NCBI GenBank assembly: GCA_025765615.1
Contig: JAIVFJ010000082.1
Span: forward strand, 1 to 64,000
Reading direction: 5' to 3'
Source of the DNA: Zopfochytrium polystomum
Taxonomy: Eukaryota; Chytridiomycota; Chytridiomycetes; Chytridiales; Chytridiaceae
Length of the DNA: 64,000 bases
The notes below the pieces were generated by a model. It did no database searches. It had not been told where the DNA came from and worked only from the letters and a program-made list of their open reading frames with translations. The position numbers and the translations under genes are program-made. Shown piece by piece: positions 1 through 10,617 of this stretch. The number at the start of each line of letters is the position of its first letter. Position 1 is the first letter of the stretch.

Positions 1-345
1 AAGAAGAACGACTACGACGCGTACGTGGCGCAATGGCTGCAGCACTTTACGTCGGTGGAGGACGACTTTGAGCTGGAGCGGGGGCTGAACCACATTTTCG
101 CCATGGACTGGGCGCCGACGGTCGAGCTGGTCGCCGAGGCCATCAAGGCGTCGCGCAGGCTCAACACGTTTGCCACCGCCGTCAGGATCCTCGAGGCCGT
201 CGAGCACAAGGTCCACAACAAGTCGCAGTACGAGGCGTACCTGCGCGAGCTGAAGCCGCTGCTCGACGAGCTCGGCGTCGTGGACAAGAACGCCCTCGGC
301 CCCCTCAAGGCTGTCCGCCAGAAGAGCTGGTGGGCCGACGCGTGA
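1..345 (+). CDS. COX6: Cytochrome c oxidase subunit VI (Cox6/COX5A), 3' part
   Basis: The reading frame is open from the first base and stops at 343-345, so only the C-terminal 114 residues are inside the window; the start lies upstream. The visible sequence keeps the COX5A/Cox6 pattern: a region like 'DDFELERGLNHIF', then 'KASRRLNTFATAVRILEAVE', then 'YEAYLRELKPLLDELG'. The family is a nuclear-encoded matrix-side subunit of respiratory complex IV. No intron is seen in this part. A poly(A) signal AATAAA lies at 513-518 in an A-rich 3' region. The family call is firm. The N-terminus, including the transit peptide, cannot be judged. Confidence 0.9.
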   Translation, partial: KKNDYDAYVAQWLQHFTSVEDDFELERGLNHIFAMDWAPTVELVAEAIKASRRLNTFATAVRILEAVEHKVHNKSQYEAYLRELKPLLDELGVVDKNALGPLKAVRQKSWWADA

Positions 346-724
346 TGGAGGCGGGGGAGAGAGAGCCGGTGGGGAAAAAAAGGACGTCTGTCCAAACAAC
401 TACCGCCAAATAAGAAAGAGGACATCAACTACACCCCGGCTGCCGCCGCTGCCCCCTCCTGTCTTCCCTTCACAACATAAAACCCCCGAAAAAAAAGAAG
501 CAAAAAAAAAAAAATAAAGTAAAGGTTCTAGTAAGTCTCAGAACTCACTTCTTTCTGGATATCTTCGCTCACAGCAGATGTCTCACGTCGGTCGCCTCCC
601 GTCATCTCTTTATTTAATACACTAACTCTTTGTCGCTCGCAAACCGACGAAGCCAGAGAGGCGGCGCAAGGAAGCGGGGGAAGTAGGGGTTGCTATCAGG
701 CGGGGTGCAACACTGCTGCACTGC
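346..724. other. Convergent 3' intergenic region COX6 / DYNLT1
   Basis: This AT-rich spacer lies between the COX6 stop and the last coding exon of the minus-strand DYNLT1 gene. It holds A-rich tracts and an AATAAA at 513-518. No open frame looks coding. Confidence 0.6.
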
Positions 725-1273
725 TCATATCTGCAACCACAAGCCATTGGCCGGTGAAGTTTTTTTTTTTTTTTTTTTTTTTGGGTTCGTTTGAAACAGT
801 GGGTCAGTGAGGAACGCGTTTGGAAAAGAAAAGAAAAGAAAAGAAAAAATTCACAGGAGAAAGAAAAATAGAAAATCTCACCGCGAGGCCGTACACATTC
901 ACAATACAATACATCGTCTTCGAGTCGTACTTGTACGTCGTGCATCCTGTGGTTCATTGAAGAAAAAAACGAAAAAAAAAATAAAAAAGTAAGAAAAAAG
1001 AGGTTCAGGGAGGAGGCGCTCTCCAGCAACCACGGCAAAATAAAAAAATAAAAAAAAGAAAAAAAACCGCACGCACCGTCCGTCGCATTGTCCCAATAGC
1101 ACGAGGAGGCCGCGTGCAGGCCCGCGCCATTCTTTTGCATGATTGTGCATGTCACTGTGATGTTTGCGGGGGGACCGCAAAGGAAACAAACAAAAAAAAA
1201 AAAAAAAAAAAAGAAAGCCGTCATTAGAAGTGATGGGTTGCCAAAACAAGGCAAAACACACACTACACACACA

Positions 1274-1330
<57 letters not shown>

Positions 1331-2116
1331 TCACTCACTCACTCACTCACTCACGCACACACAGGCCACGCACCAATGTACTTGAACGGCTTGTTGAGGC
1401 CCGACAGCTTCTTGAGCGCCAGCTCGACAATGTTGGAGTTCCACGGGCCGACCTTGTTGTGGTGGTACGCGGCGTTTTGGATCGTGTTTTCGATGGACTT
1501 ACGTAACAAAACAAAACAAAACAAGATCAGTTATTCGGGCCAAGGGTTAGGACACGAACGGGAAAAGACGCACGAAAAACTAAACCTCTTCTGGACAAAG
1601 GAAACTGAGGAATGGACAGCAAGCGACGCGGGTTTGAAAGGAAAATTCAAAAATGAACAACTTGGGACGTTCACCGTGCCCCATCCCCCCGCCCCCGCAA
1701 ACACTCCGTCCTGCTTACCTCCTTGATGATGTTGTTAATCTCCTCCGCCACAAAGGCTTTCTAATTAAAAAAGGGGGGACAGACAAAAGGTGTCGAAAAG
1801 GCGTGGTCAGCCCGTTATTGGTTTGTTTGCGGGGTTTTTTTTTTTTTTTTTTTTTTTTTTTGGTTTAGGACGTTTAGGACGTATAGCGGATCGGCCATGA
1901 GTGGAAGCAAGGGCCAAAGAGCGGGCAGGTCGCGCGCGAGGCCCCCCCCGTGGACCTCGGAGGGGGGGCCTTCTGAAATACGATCTGCGCGCAAGAAAGA
2001 GCCCACGAAGAGGAGGAATGGGATGGATTCCTCCGAGGGGCCGCGCCGGCCCGAGTTCCGCAACAACCCGCTCGCTCGCTCCCTCGCTCCCTCCTTACGT
2101 CTTGCAGGTCGTCCAT
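725..2116 (-). CDS. DYNLT1: Tctex-type dynein light chain (DYNLT1 family), six exons
   Basis: Exons on the minus strand are 2099-2116, 1719-1760, 1374-1497, 1077-1154, 882-946 and 725-730. Phases close and give 110 residues; human DYNLT1 has 113. Diagnostic stretches are '[11 protein letters not shown]', '[18 protein letters not shown]', '[20 protein letters not shown]', '[18 protein letters not shown]' and '[12 protein letters not shown]'. The family binds dynein intermediate chain and adapts cargo to cytoplasmic dynein. The start at 2116 is the only ATG that keeps frame with the core. The last coding exon is only ATA TGA, preceded by TTGCAG. Intron 3 (1155-1373) carries a poly-A run, a long CA repeat and a TCAC repeat. 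The family call is sure; the 18-nt first exon is slightly less so. Confidence 0.9.
1190..1356. repeat. Poly-A, (CA)n and (TCAC)n repeats in DYNLT1 intron 3
   Basis: The repeats lie inside one intron: an A run near 1193-1211, (CA)n from about 1263 to 1326, and TCAC units from about 1326 to 1354. Confidence 0.9.
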
Positions 2117-2334
2117 CGTGCGCAGATCGAAGGCCCAGTCTGGTGGTCAGCGGCTGGTCAAGGTTCTCGGTTGCGATCGCGGTGGCCAATAATCTTTTCG
2201 GTCAGAGACAATCTCTCGTCTGCCCTCCTGTGCTCGTGTCAAGTCAAGCTGAACCAGAAAAATAAATCGTCCGGCTTGCCCGCACTGTGGCTCTTTGGGC
2301 TGCAAATTCATCATCGTTGGGCGAAAACAGCCAG

Positions 2335-4129
2335 CTACCTCGCAAAATACACCCGCGGCGGCGCGACCCCCGCGACCTCCACAAACCCCAGGCTCGCCGC
2401 CTCGTGCACATAATCCCGGAACACGGGGGTACCCCGCGTCGAGCGCGACCGGCTCCAGCAGCTGCGCCAGCACCGCCATCTCGACGCCGCCGCTTCCGCC
2501 TCCACCACTGCCGCCTCCACCACCGCCGCCGCGGTCGTCGCCAATGCGCCCGGCGTCAAACGCGTCCAGGGCGTCAATCAGTGGCGCGAACCGCGCCACC
2601 ACGTCCGCGGGCGCCGGGACGCCCCACCCGCGGAGCGTCGCGAAGACCGGGTGCACGGGGTCGCTTGGCGGATGCTGCTGCTGTAACTGCTGTTCCTCCT
2701 GCTGCACGACGGGAGGCGGCTGCGGCTGCAGCGGGGACTGCGCGGGCTCTGGCGCCGCCGCCGCCGGCGCAGGCGTTGGCGTCGGCGTCCGCGCCGCGAT
2801 CGTCGTCTCGGCAGACGACAGGGTCGTGGGAGAAGGCGTGGCGGCGGGGAGCGGCGAGGGCGTCGCGTTTGCGCGGCGCGCCTCGCGCTGTCGCAGTGCG
2901 GCGGATACAGTGGCAGAAACAGTGGCGGTTGCGGTTGCGGTTGCGGCAGCGGCAGCGGATGAGGACACCGAAGACATGGACCGCCGCCGGCCGGCGGCGG
3001 CGGAGGGTGCAGCAGCAGCAAGTAGCAGTAGACTCGAGCAGTACCCCCAGCTGCGCGGCCGCCGCCTGCCGCTGCTGCTGCTGGTACAGCGCCGTCGATG
3101 GCGGCGGATAAAACGACGCCGAGGACGTCCGTCCACTCGTACGCTTCGCGGGCGGCGCTTCGCAGGCTGTCTGCGACTTGGCGGTTGTGCACGAGGGTGA
3201 CAAAGTACCCGAAGCCGTCCAGGGTGTGCAGGATTTTCGCAAAGTCTCGATCGCCAGAGAGGAGGTAGATGCGGAAGGGGGGCCGGTTGAAGAATGTGAA
3301 CTTTCGGTGTGGGGGAAGCCGTGGTGGGGAAGGTGCGACAGGAGTTTTTTCAGTGTCGTTTTTGTTGCGGATTTGGACCCCTCTTACCTTCATGACTTCG
3401 ACCATGATGGTGATATCGGCTGCGTTAGGCGTCTTTGCGGATGTGCAGTCGATCATGACGACCCCCGATTCTTGCAGCTGCTGCCGGAGCTGCGGGTGCA
3501 CGCGGTCCATGCAGCCGACGGCGACAATGTCGCGCAGGTACCTCGGCGCCTTTGCGTCCGTGCCTCCTCCACCGCCGCCGCCGCCGCCGTTGAGAACCGG
3601 CGGGGGCGTGGCGGATTCAAAAGGAAGCGGCGACTCGGACTCGGTGGCAACAGCGGCTGCGACGGCTGAGGATGAGGCGGTGGCGGAGGAGGAGGAGAAG
3701 GAGGGTGCGGACAAACTGTTGCTGTGAGTGTGGTGGGCGTGGCGCGCAGAGGTCGGGATGCCGTGGTGCGGGTTGAGGACGAGGGATTTCAGGCGGCGGA
3801 CGAGATCCTCGCCGCGCATTCCGGCCGGCACCGCGAGGTTTTCAATGTCCTTGCATTGTTGTTGTTATGTCGGTTGTGTTGTTCGTTCGCAGTACGGAAA
3901 GGAGGAGTAGGAGGGGGGGCGGGGACGCAAGCGAGTGAAGTGTAACGATAAGCAATCAGAGCAGAGCAAACGAGCAGAGATTGATGCCAGCCTGCTTGCT
4001 TACCCACAGCACAAAGCAGCCGACAGGGGCGGCGGCGGCGGCGGCCGCGCCCGTCGTTGTTCCTGTTGCGCTGCTGCTGCTGCTGGCACCAACCGAGGCC
4101 GCTCCTACGCTCCACGCCGCCGCCGTCAT
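2335..4129 (-). CDS. NYN-domain protein with C-terminal OST-HTH/LOTUS-like module (MARF1/limkain-b1 type)
   Basis: Exon 1 (4004-4129) starts at a good ATG context and ends in 'PVGCFVLW'. Exon 2 (3388-3849) begins 'DIENLAVPAGMRGEDLV' and ends 'AADITIMVEVMK'. Exon 3 starts at 3300 with 'FTFFNRPPFRIYLLSGDRDF' and runs through 'GYFVTLVHNRQVADSLRSAA'. Together these form an NYN (PIN-like) nuclease fold: the acidic residues after FVLW, the 'NAADITI' strand and 'SGDRDF' are the usual metal-site positions. The 3' end, in a different frame, reads like an OST-HTH: 'FAPLIDALDAFD', then 'VFRDYVHEAASLGFVEVAG', stopping at 2335. Between about 2580 and 3140 the reading frame changes more than once through a low-complexity Ala/Gln/Pro region, and one change falls in a run of five G at 2425-2429. 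So introns, frameshifts or sequence errors remain unresolved there. An upstream open segment (4195-4425) could hold an extra exon. In animals this family acts on mRNA in germ cells; the role in fungi is not known to me. Confidence 0.7.
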
Positions 4130-4873
4130 TGTTCTCGCAATGGATTTTTTCCCATGTCGGTTGTGAATAAGGTGGTCGTTCTCTCCGCACCCACTCACTC
4201 ACCCAGTCCGCCGATCAAAGCGGGATCGGCAAACGCGGCGATCCCCACCAACCGTCTACTACCGGCGCGCGCACGCCGGCCCGTGCCACATTCGCTGCGG
4301 TCGAAAGGATTGTTGGGCAGCCTGGATCCATCCATCCTCCGCCCACCCCGCACCGCTTCTGATTTTGTATGACGCACGTGTTCAAATCCAAATTCTGCGT
4401 AAACTCGATTTCCTCTCCAATCCACAGCGCCAGCAGTCCGTTCATGCGGTCATGAAGGCGCCAAAGAAGGGTCTGAAGGGAGAGGAAGTTCGATGGTCGA
4501 CAGGGCAAGAGTGATGACTGTAAGAGGATGCGACGACAAAAACCCCCCAACCTTCTCGTGAAAAAGGAGACCCGAAAGATTCCGCAGGTCACTTTCTTAT
4601 CCCTTCGGTTCAAATCCTCCAACAAACAGAGAAGACAGAACGGGGCGAACAGAGAGCAGTGATACCCGCTACGTTGCCAAAAAAGAAAGGACACCGCGAT
4701 GGCCACACCATACCATACGATCCAAGTGAATGAAACAACAGCAAAGGAACAACGGAGAAGAAAGAAGAATATTTAAAAAGGCTTGCTTTGTTGCGGATCG
4801 CGGGTGGGTGGGAGCGCAAACCATGACGCCACCGCAACCCGCGGTAAGAGCGTTTCCGCTCGCGTTCGTGCCC
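4130..4873. other. Spacer between NYN gene start and SDH1 3' end
   Basis: A 744-base region upstream of the NYN gene and downstream of SDH1. A minus-strand open segment at 4195-4425 ends next to a GTGAGT that could be a donor, so an extra 5' exon of the NYN gene is possible. Nothing else is recognised. Confidence 0.4.
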
Positions 4874-7519
4874 TTAGTAGACGCGGGCGACAGGAGGAAC
4901 ATGCTTCATCTCAGACTCATCGAGTGTTGAGCTGATTACTGGTCTGTAGTCCAAAGTGGTCTTCAGGGTATCGGCGTCGTGGTAGGAAAGCGTGTGCTTC
5001 ATCCAGTTGGCGTCATCCCTGTCCTTGAAGTCTTCGCGAGCGTGAGCTCCACGTGATTCCTTGCGGGCGGCGGCGGAGTGCATCGTCTGAACGGCGTTCG
5101 TCATCAAGTTCTGAAGCTCGAGGGACTCGATCAAGTCCGTGTTCCTAATTCGGTACTGATGTGAGAAACAGGCAAGACCAAAGGGCAAATGTGCCGTGAA
5201 CATCACTCACCAGATAAGGCTGCGGTCCGCAACGCGAATGTCGCGCACATCCTTCGCGACTTCGTCAATGAGCTTAACACCTTCCTGAAGAGAGCTCTCC
5301 GTGCGGAAGACAGCAGCGTTGTTCTGCATAACCTTCTGCATCGAAAGGCGGACGTCGGCGGTGGTCTTGGCACCGTTCGAGTGGCGAACTTTGTCAAAGT
5401 TGGCGAGGGACTTGGCGCCGGCATCCTTCGGGAGGGGCTTGTGGGGAGTGCCGGGCTTAAGCGTGTCCTTGATGTGGAGAGCGCAGGCACGACCAAAGAC
5501 AACAATGTCGAGCAGAGAGTTGGCACCCAAACGGTTAGCACCGTGAACGGACACGCACGCAGCCTCGCCGGCGGCGTACAGACCAGGGACAACGGTGTCA
5601 ACACCATTCTTGTGCGTGATAACTTCACCAGTGTATCGAGTGGGGATGCCACCCATGTTGTAATGAACGGTCGGCAGGACGGGAATGGGTTCCTTGGTCA
5701 CATCGACACCAGCGAAGATCGCCGCGGTCTCAGAGATACCCGGAAGGCGTTCGTGCAGAACCTCCTTCGGAAGGTGGGAGAGCTGTAGGTGAATGTGGTC
5801 CTTGTTAGGTCCGACACCGCGGCCCTCGCGGATTTCGATGGTCATTGAGCGGGAAACAACGTCACGAGAGGCCAAGTCCTTCGCGGTGGGTGCGTATCGC
5901 TCCATGAACCGTTCACCCTCCGAGTTGAGCAAGTAACCACCCTCTCCACGAGTGCCCTCAGTGATGAGGCAGCCGGCGCCGTAAATACCGGTGGGGTGGA
6001 ACTGGACGAACTCGAGATCCTGGAGGGGAAGACCGGCGCGAGCAACCATGGCATTACCGTCACCAGTGCAGGTGTGGGCCGAGGTAGCAGAGAAGTAAGC
6101 GCGACCGTAACCGCCGGTGGCGAGGACGGTCTTGTGGGCGCGGAAACGGTGGAAGGTGCCGTCTTCCATGTTCATGGCAAGGACACCGCGGCACTCTCCG
6201 TTTTCCATAATGAGATCGAGCGCGAAGTACTCAATGAAGTATGTCGTGTTGTGGCGAAGCGACTGGCCGTATAGGGTATGCAAAAGGGCGTGGCCAGTAC
6301 GGTCGGCAACAGCGGCGCACCGGTAGGCTTGACCGCCTTTGCCGTACTTCAGGGATTGGCCACCAAAAGCACGCTGGTAGATCTTGCCCTCTTCGGTACG
6401 GGAAAATGGCACACCGTAGTGTTCCAGTTCGATGACGGAGTGAGGCGCCTCTCGGCACATGTAGTGGATGGCATCCTGGTCACCTGCATAGTTTCGTCAG
6501 TATGAAATCAGGATAGGAATGAAGAACTACTGCTACCAACCAAGCCAGTCAGAGCCTTTAACGGTGTCGTACGCGTGCCAGCGCCAGTCATCCTCGGTCA
6601 TGTTGCCTAGAGCAGCGTTGATACCTCCCTGCGCAGCGACGGTGTGGGAGCGGGTGGGGAAAAGTTTGGTAATGCAAGCCGTGCTGAAGCCTTCCGACGC
6701 GAGGCCGAAGGCTGCACGAAGGCCCGCACCACCGGCGCCAACGACAATCGCATCAAAAGTGTGGTCGATGATGGGGTATGCTGATGAGAGAGGAGTCTGA
6801 AAGAGTGGTCAAATAAGCGCGGTTCCGCCTCCGAAGTATTGAACCCTCTCACCTCAGCAGCCGTTGCCCTCAGGACCTGGTTGCTGACAATGCCGCGCGG
6901 GGCGGAGGAAGCGTGGAACGGCCGAGAACGGGCTACGTTGAGGAGAACCGATAAGTTAGCAAAGCGTGATGGCGCTCAAGAAGTGAAACATACCGAAGAC
7001 CGACGAAGCCTTGGCCTACAGGTTGGATCGGGGGATGCGTGGATCGGGGCCAACAAGCGAAAATACAAAGAGCTCGTTAGCGATCCAAGAGGAAAAAAGA
7101 AAAAGAAGCACATGTCCAGCTGACGTCACTAAGGCTACTTGGGAGTCCCTTCAACGCCAACACCGCCCGTCACAACAGTCATGTAGGGTGACGATGTGCC
7201 CAGCACATCCCTGCTCAAGAGCCTTTTCGGGAAGGGCCTGCAGTTTGCGTCCCCGATGGTCAGGCGGAAGCCAATACTGCGTCGGGCGGGTCGGGCGGGG
7301 AATTACAGAACGCGCGTGGAGAATTCCGGCCAACCCCAGCCGCGCTCCCACGCCCGCCACCACCAATCGCACAGGTTCTTAGCGCGAAGGTTGCGGGCTT
7401 GGGGAAGCCGAAAGGGGGGCCGCAGATACCACGCGATGGCATTGTCCGTCTTCAGGTGACGAAGTGGAGGTCGGTGTCGTTACCTTGTTCCCGACTAGCG
7501 AGGCGGCGAATCTCAGCAT
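4874..7519 (-). CDS. SDH1: Succinate dehydrogenase flavoprotein subunit, mitochondrial
   Basis: Six exons: 7484-7519, 6994-7015, 6853-6932, 6541-6796, 5211-6483 and 4874-5144. All phases close to give 645 residues, normal for the family. The protein starts '[12 protein letters not shown]', an amphipathic mitochondrial presequence, and continues '[15 protein letters not shown]'. The Rossmann motif '[17 protein letters not shown]' follows, then '[19 protein letters not shown]' (the His that carries covalent FAD in this family). Substrate and catalytic segments '[13 protein letters not shown]', '[11 protein letters not shown]' and 'RLGANSLLD' are present. It oxidises succinate to fumarate in complex II and the TCA cycle. 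The last intron needs the acceptor AATTAG so that 'LIW' joins '[13 protein letters not shown]'. Donors include a GTTGGT. Identification is certain. Confidence 0.97.
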
Positions 7520-7955
7520 TTGGGTTTGGATCGGGGGGGGGTGGTTTGAGAAACCGAGCTTAGTTTTTTCCAAGGCACAGAGTACAGGGCCTTTTTCTTC
7601 AAAAATGTGGTTGACGAGGGAGGAAATGGTTCAATCTTTCGAGAGGGGAGGAGGGAGAGAGAGAGAGAGAGGGGGCGTAGACAAACCAGGGAAACCGTGA
7701 AAAAAGCGTCCCGATCTTCGGCACGGTTCGGACAGAGAAGAAGAAACAGATCTCAGATTCGCCAGTGTTTTTTCCGCTGTGTATTCACCTTCCTGATGTG
7801 TGAGAAGAGAAAGAGAGCGAGAGAGAAAGAGAGAGAGAGACGGCACATGACTACCACGAGAACGAGCAGAGTATCGGCAGGGGGAAACAGAAAAGAGAAA
7901 CACACAAGAACCAGGACGCCTCGTTCCCGCCCAACACCCACTCAACACCTCATTG
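7520..7955. other. Spacer between SDH1 start and twinfilin 3' end
   Basis: A 436-base region with GA-rich tracts near 7650-7670 and 7805-7840. It should contain the SDH1 promoter and the twinfilin 3' UTR. No other gene is seen. Confidence 0.5.
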
Positions 7956-10351
7956 TCACTTTGTCAACCGCTGTGCGCCACGACCCGCTTTCATTGGCTT
8001 GGAAAACCGAGCGGCCGTGGCCGCTGCCGGCGAGCCCCCGGCCGCCGCCGCGCCACCCCCAATTTGTAGATAGTCCTTGAGGTACGATTCGCTGATTTCA
8101 CCAGCCGAGTCCAGCTCGATCTTGAAGGAAAAAACCGGGAAAAAAAACACCAGCCGGTGTGTGACAAAGACGAGAGAGGAGGCGCAACAGATGGGAAATG
8201 TGGATGCGTAAGAACAAACGCGTCAAACAAGAGCTAAGGACCAAAAAGAGTCAATCCAGGGTTGAAGAACCTTTTTCGCAATGGCCAGGCCGATAGTTCC
8301 CTCTAAGTACTGAATAAACGCGGCTTTGGACGACGAAAACATCATTCTCGTCTTGACTTTTGACGCCGATGGGCAACTGCGTTCGTTGTAGAAAACAAAT
8401 TAAACTCAAAAAAAAAAAAAAAAACAAAACAAAAAAGTCTGAAACGAGCGAGATGTCGGGTCTCACATGTAAAAGAAAACAACCAAGGACTCCCCTGGCG
8501 CGTACTCAAAGTTATAGAGAACAAAGAATGGCTCGCCAGAGGGAATGAGCTGCCCCAACTCGTCAGCCGCTGCGGTGGACTCGGGCTGGTGCAAGTCGAT
8601 CTGTTCCTTCGCTGGGTCCACGAACTAGGAGGGCGAGCAAGAGATAAGGTGAGGCAATCATCACGTCGCGCTCAAAAGAGGAAACAAACCAAAAGAACTT
8701 AATCAAAAGGAAACCTGGCGCGGCTTACCACGACGACGGTATTTGCACGATTCTCCTTTAACGCAGCCAGTGCATTTTCAGCGGCCTCGGAGACGGGTAG
8801 TCCGATCGTGGATGCTGCAAACATTTTTCGTGTCGTCGTGCCAATGTCTGCGCCCGTCTACGCAGTACGCGTGTGAAAAGTTGTATTTGATAAAAAATCA
8901 TTAGGACAACCTGCCGGCATGAAGCCGGCAGCGAAAAACAGTTGTGTTTCGCAGATAAGCATCTCACCTCGGTGAGGCGGACACGCTGATGTTCCATTTC
9001 GCGCTCAGTTAGAGGGCCGTCGGCGTCTTTATGCGTTATGTGTTTCCGGTACCCATCCAGCTTCACTTCGTCCTGTTGGTGTACATAACAGAGAGAACTG
9101 TTAGCATCGAACCCTGGAACAGAACACGTTTCTAAATGAAAAAATGCCGAAGAGGAATATCACTTCAACGCTACTGCCGATTCGAAAGCAGTCTCCGACG
9201 GGGTAGAGGTGTCTACCCCTCGCTTGAAGAACACTGAAGTCACTGCTTCCAAACCCAGGAGAGTGATTGACGTGTTGGCAACTCGGCTTTCCGATGGACT
9301 AATGAGGGAGGGAGGGAGGGAGGGGCCTGGGAGGGGGCGCCACGGAAATAACATGACTCACTTTGGAGGACGCGTGAAACACATCTACGAACTTGGAGTC
9401 ACCAAGCTCCTTCGTCAACGTCACCCGAGTTGCAGCGTACAACATCTAAAATTCCGACTTCTAGTCAGCAGGGCTTCATAATCCTTGAAATGCGACGAAA
9501 AGAACCTTTTCTCGAACTTTTGCGACATCAGGGACATCTACAGGCGAGAGAGGGTGGAAGGTCATGAAGGGGGGGTTAAGCACTGCAAACCGTACTCCAA
9601 AGCCAGAGGGTCTCACATAAAATCAACAAGAACCCGTAATCGCCCGTCGGCAGACGCGAGTCGAGGCGAAAAATCACGTAGCAAGGGTTGCGCTCGTCAA
9701 ACCAGTCCTGGATCGACTGGTAGTCTGGTGGTGGGGAAACGAAAGGGGAAAAAAAAAAAGAAAAAAACAGAAAGGAAAAGTAACAATTAGCTCCTCGAGC
9801 ACCCCATCCCACGCGTCGGAATCATTGACTCGCGCTCCCAGAGCAGAAAGCGCTCGTACGGAGGGGGAGGTCCTGTCATGGTGGGGAAATCGCAACCCGT
9901 GTGGCTGGGGTGCACGATCTCTTTTTCTGAGCTCCAGTATCTCGCTTTTTCTCTCTCTCTCACTCGCTCTCTCACTCTCTCTCCTCTCTCGCACCTTGTT
10001 CCCAAGATCCAACGGCGGTGGCAGAGGCGGCGGCGGCGAGCTCCTCGTCCCCGATGGTGACCTTGATCGCGCGGAGCGAGTCGCCGCCCGTGCGGAAGAG
10101 GTCGGCGAGCTCCTGCGACGCTGGAGATGGGGAACATGTTGTGTGGGTGGGTTTAAGGTAATTAAAAAAAAAAAAAAGACGGTATTTATGCGCCGGTAAG
10201 CTCATTTAAAGGGGTAAGACCTCCCCATACGGCGGTCCAGCGGGCACGCAGAAGCAGGCGGGCGGGCTGTTGTGGAGTGGCGCGCCGCTGCTGCGGTGGT
10301 GGCGCACTAATTGGGGAGATGCTCACGCTTGAACCCGGTCTGGTGTGTCAT
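7956..10351 (-). CDS. TWF1: Twinfilin, actin monomer-binding and capping regulator (two ADF-H domains)
   Basis: Ten exons: 10327-10351, 9995-10120, 9617-9724, 9506-9537, 9362-9445, 8968-9072, 8729-8857, 8467-8624, 8271-8376 and 7956-8120. The phases close and give 345 residues, typical of twinfilin. Exon 1 encodes 'MTHQTGFK'. The first ADF-H runs through 'LRAIKVTIGDEELA', 'WFDERNPCYVIFRLDSR', 'YVPDVAKVREKMLYAATRVT'. The linker 'DEVKLDGYRKHI' and 'PLTEREMEHQRVRLTE' is diagnostic. The second ADF-H includes 'PFFVLYNFEYAP', 'KVKTRMMFSSSKA' and 'KKIELDSAGEI'. The basic tail 'RFSKPMKAGRGAQRL' matches the family's C-terminal tail. It sequesters ADP-actin and regulates barbed ends in the cytoplasm. 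Two introns use GTTCTT donors. Very secure. Confidence 0.95.
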
Positions 10352-10617
10352 TCTTTTGTTATTTTGCTTTTTTTTCTCTTTTTTCACTCTCTGTGCCTCT
10401 CTTGCACCCCCTCTCGTTTGTCTCCTCTTGTCTGGTTACATCCACCCCATCAACTCACATACAAAACAGGGGGCCGCTCGCGATCATTATCTCTTCTTCT
10501 GATGGGTCACCCTTCTGTCCCCGCCAAAACACACACGCGCCCAACAAAAAACAACGCAACAGCCGCCCGATTGATTAGGAGAGAGTGCGCGCTCAACCTG
10601 CCCACCCCCACCGTCAC
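10352..10617. other. Short spacer twinfilin 5' / Clr2-like 3'
   Basis: A 266-base region with a pyrimidine-rich plus strand. It must serve as the twinfilin promoter and the 3' UTR of the next minus-strand gene. No motif is recognised. Confidence 0.4.

Noticed and set aside
2295..3200. Plus-strand ORFs of 270-300 residues opposite the NYN gene
   Set aside because: Ala/Arg/Pro-rich shadow frames over a GC-rich repeat region; they lie antisense to conserved NYN motifs.
5189..5788. 199-residue plus-strand ORF
   Set aside because: Antisense shadow of SDH1.
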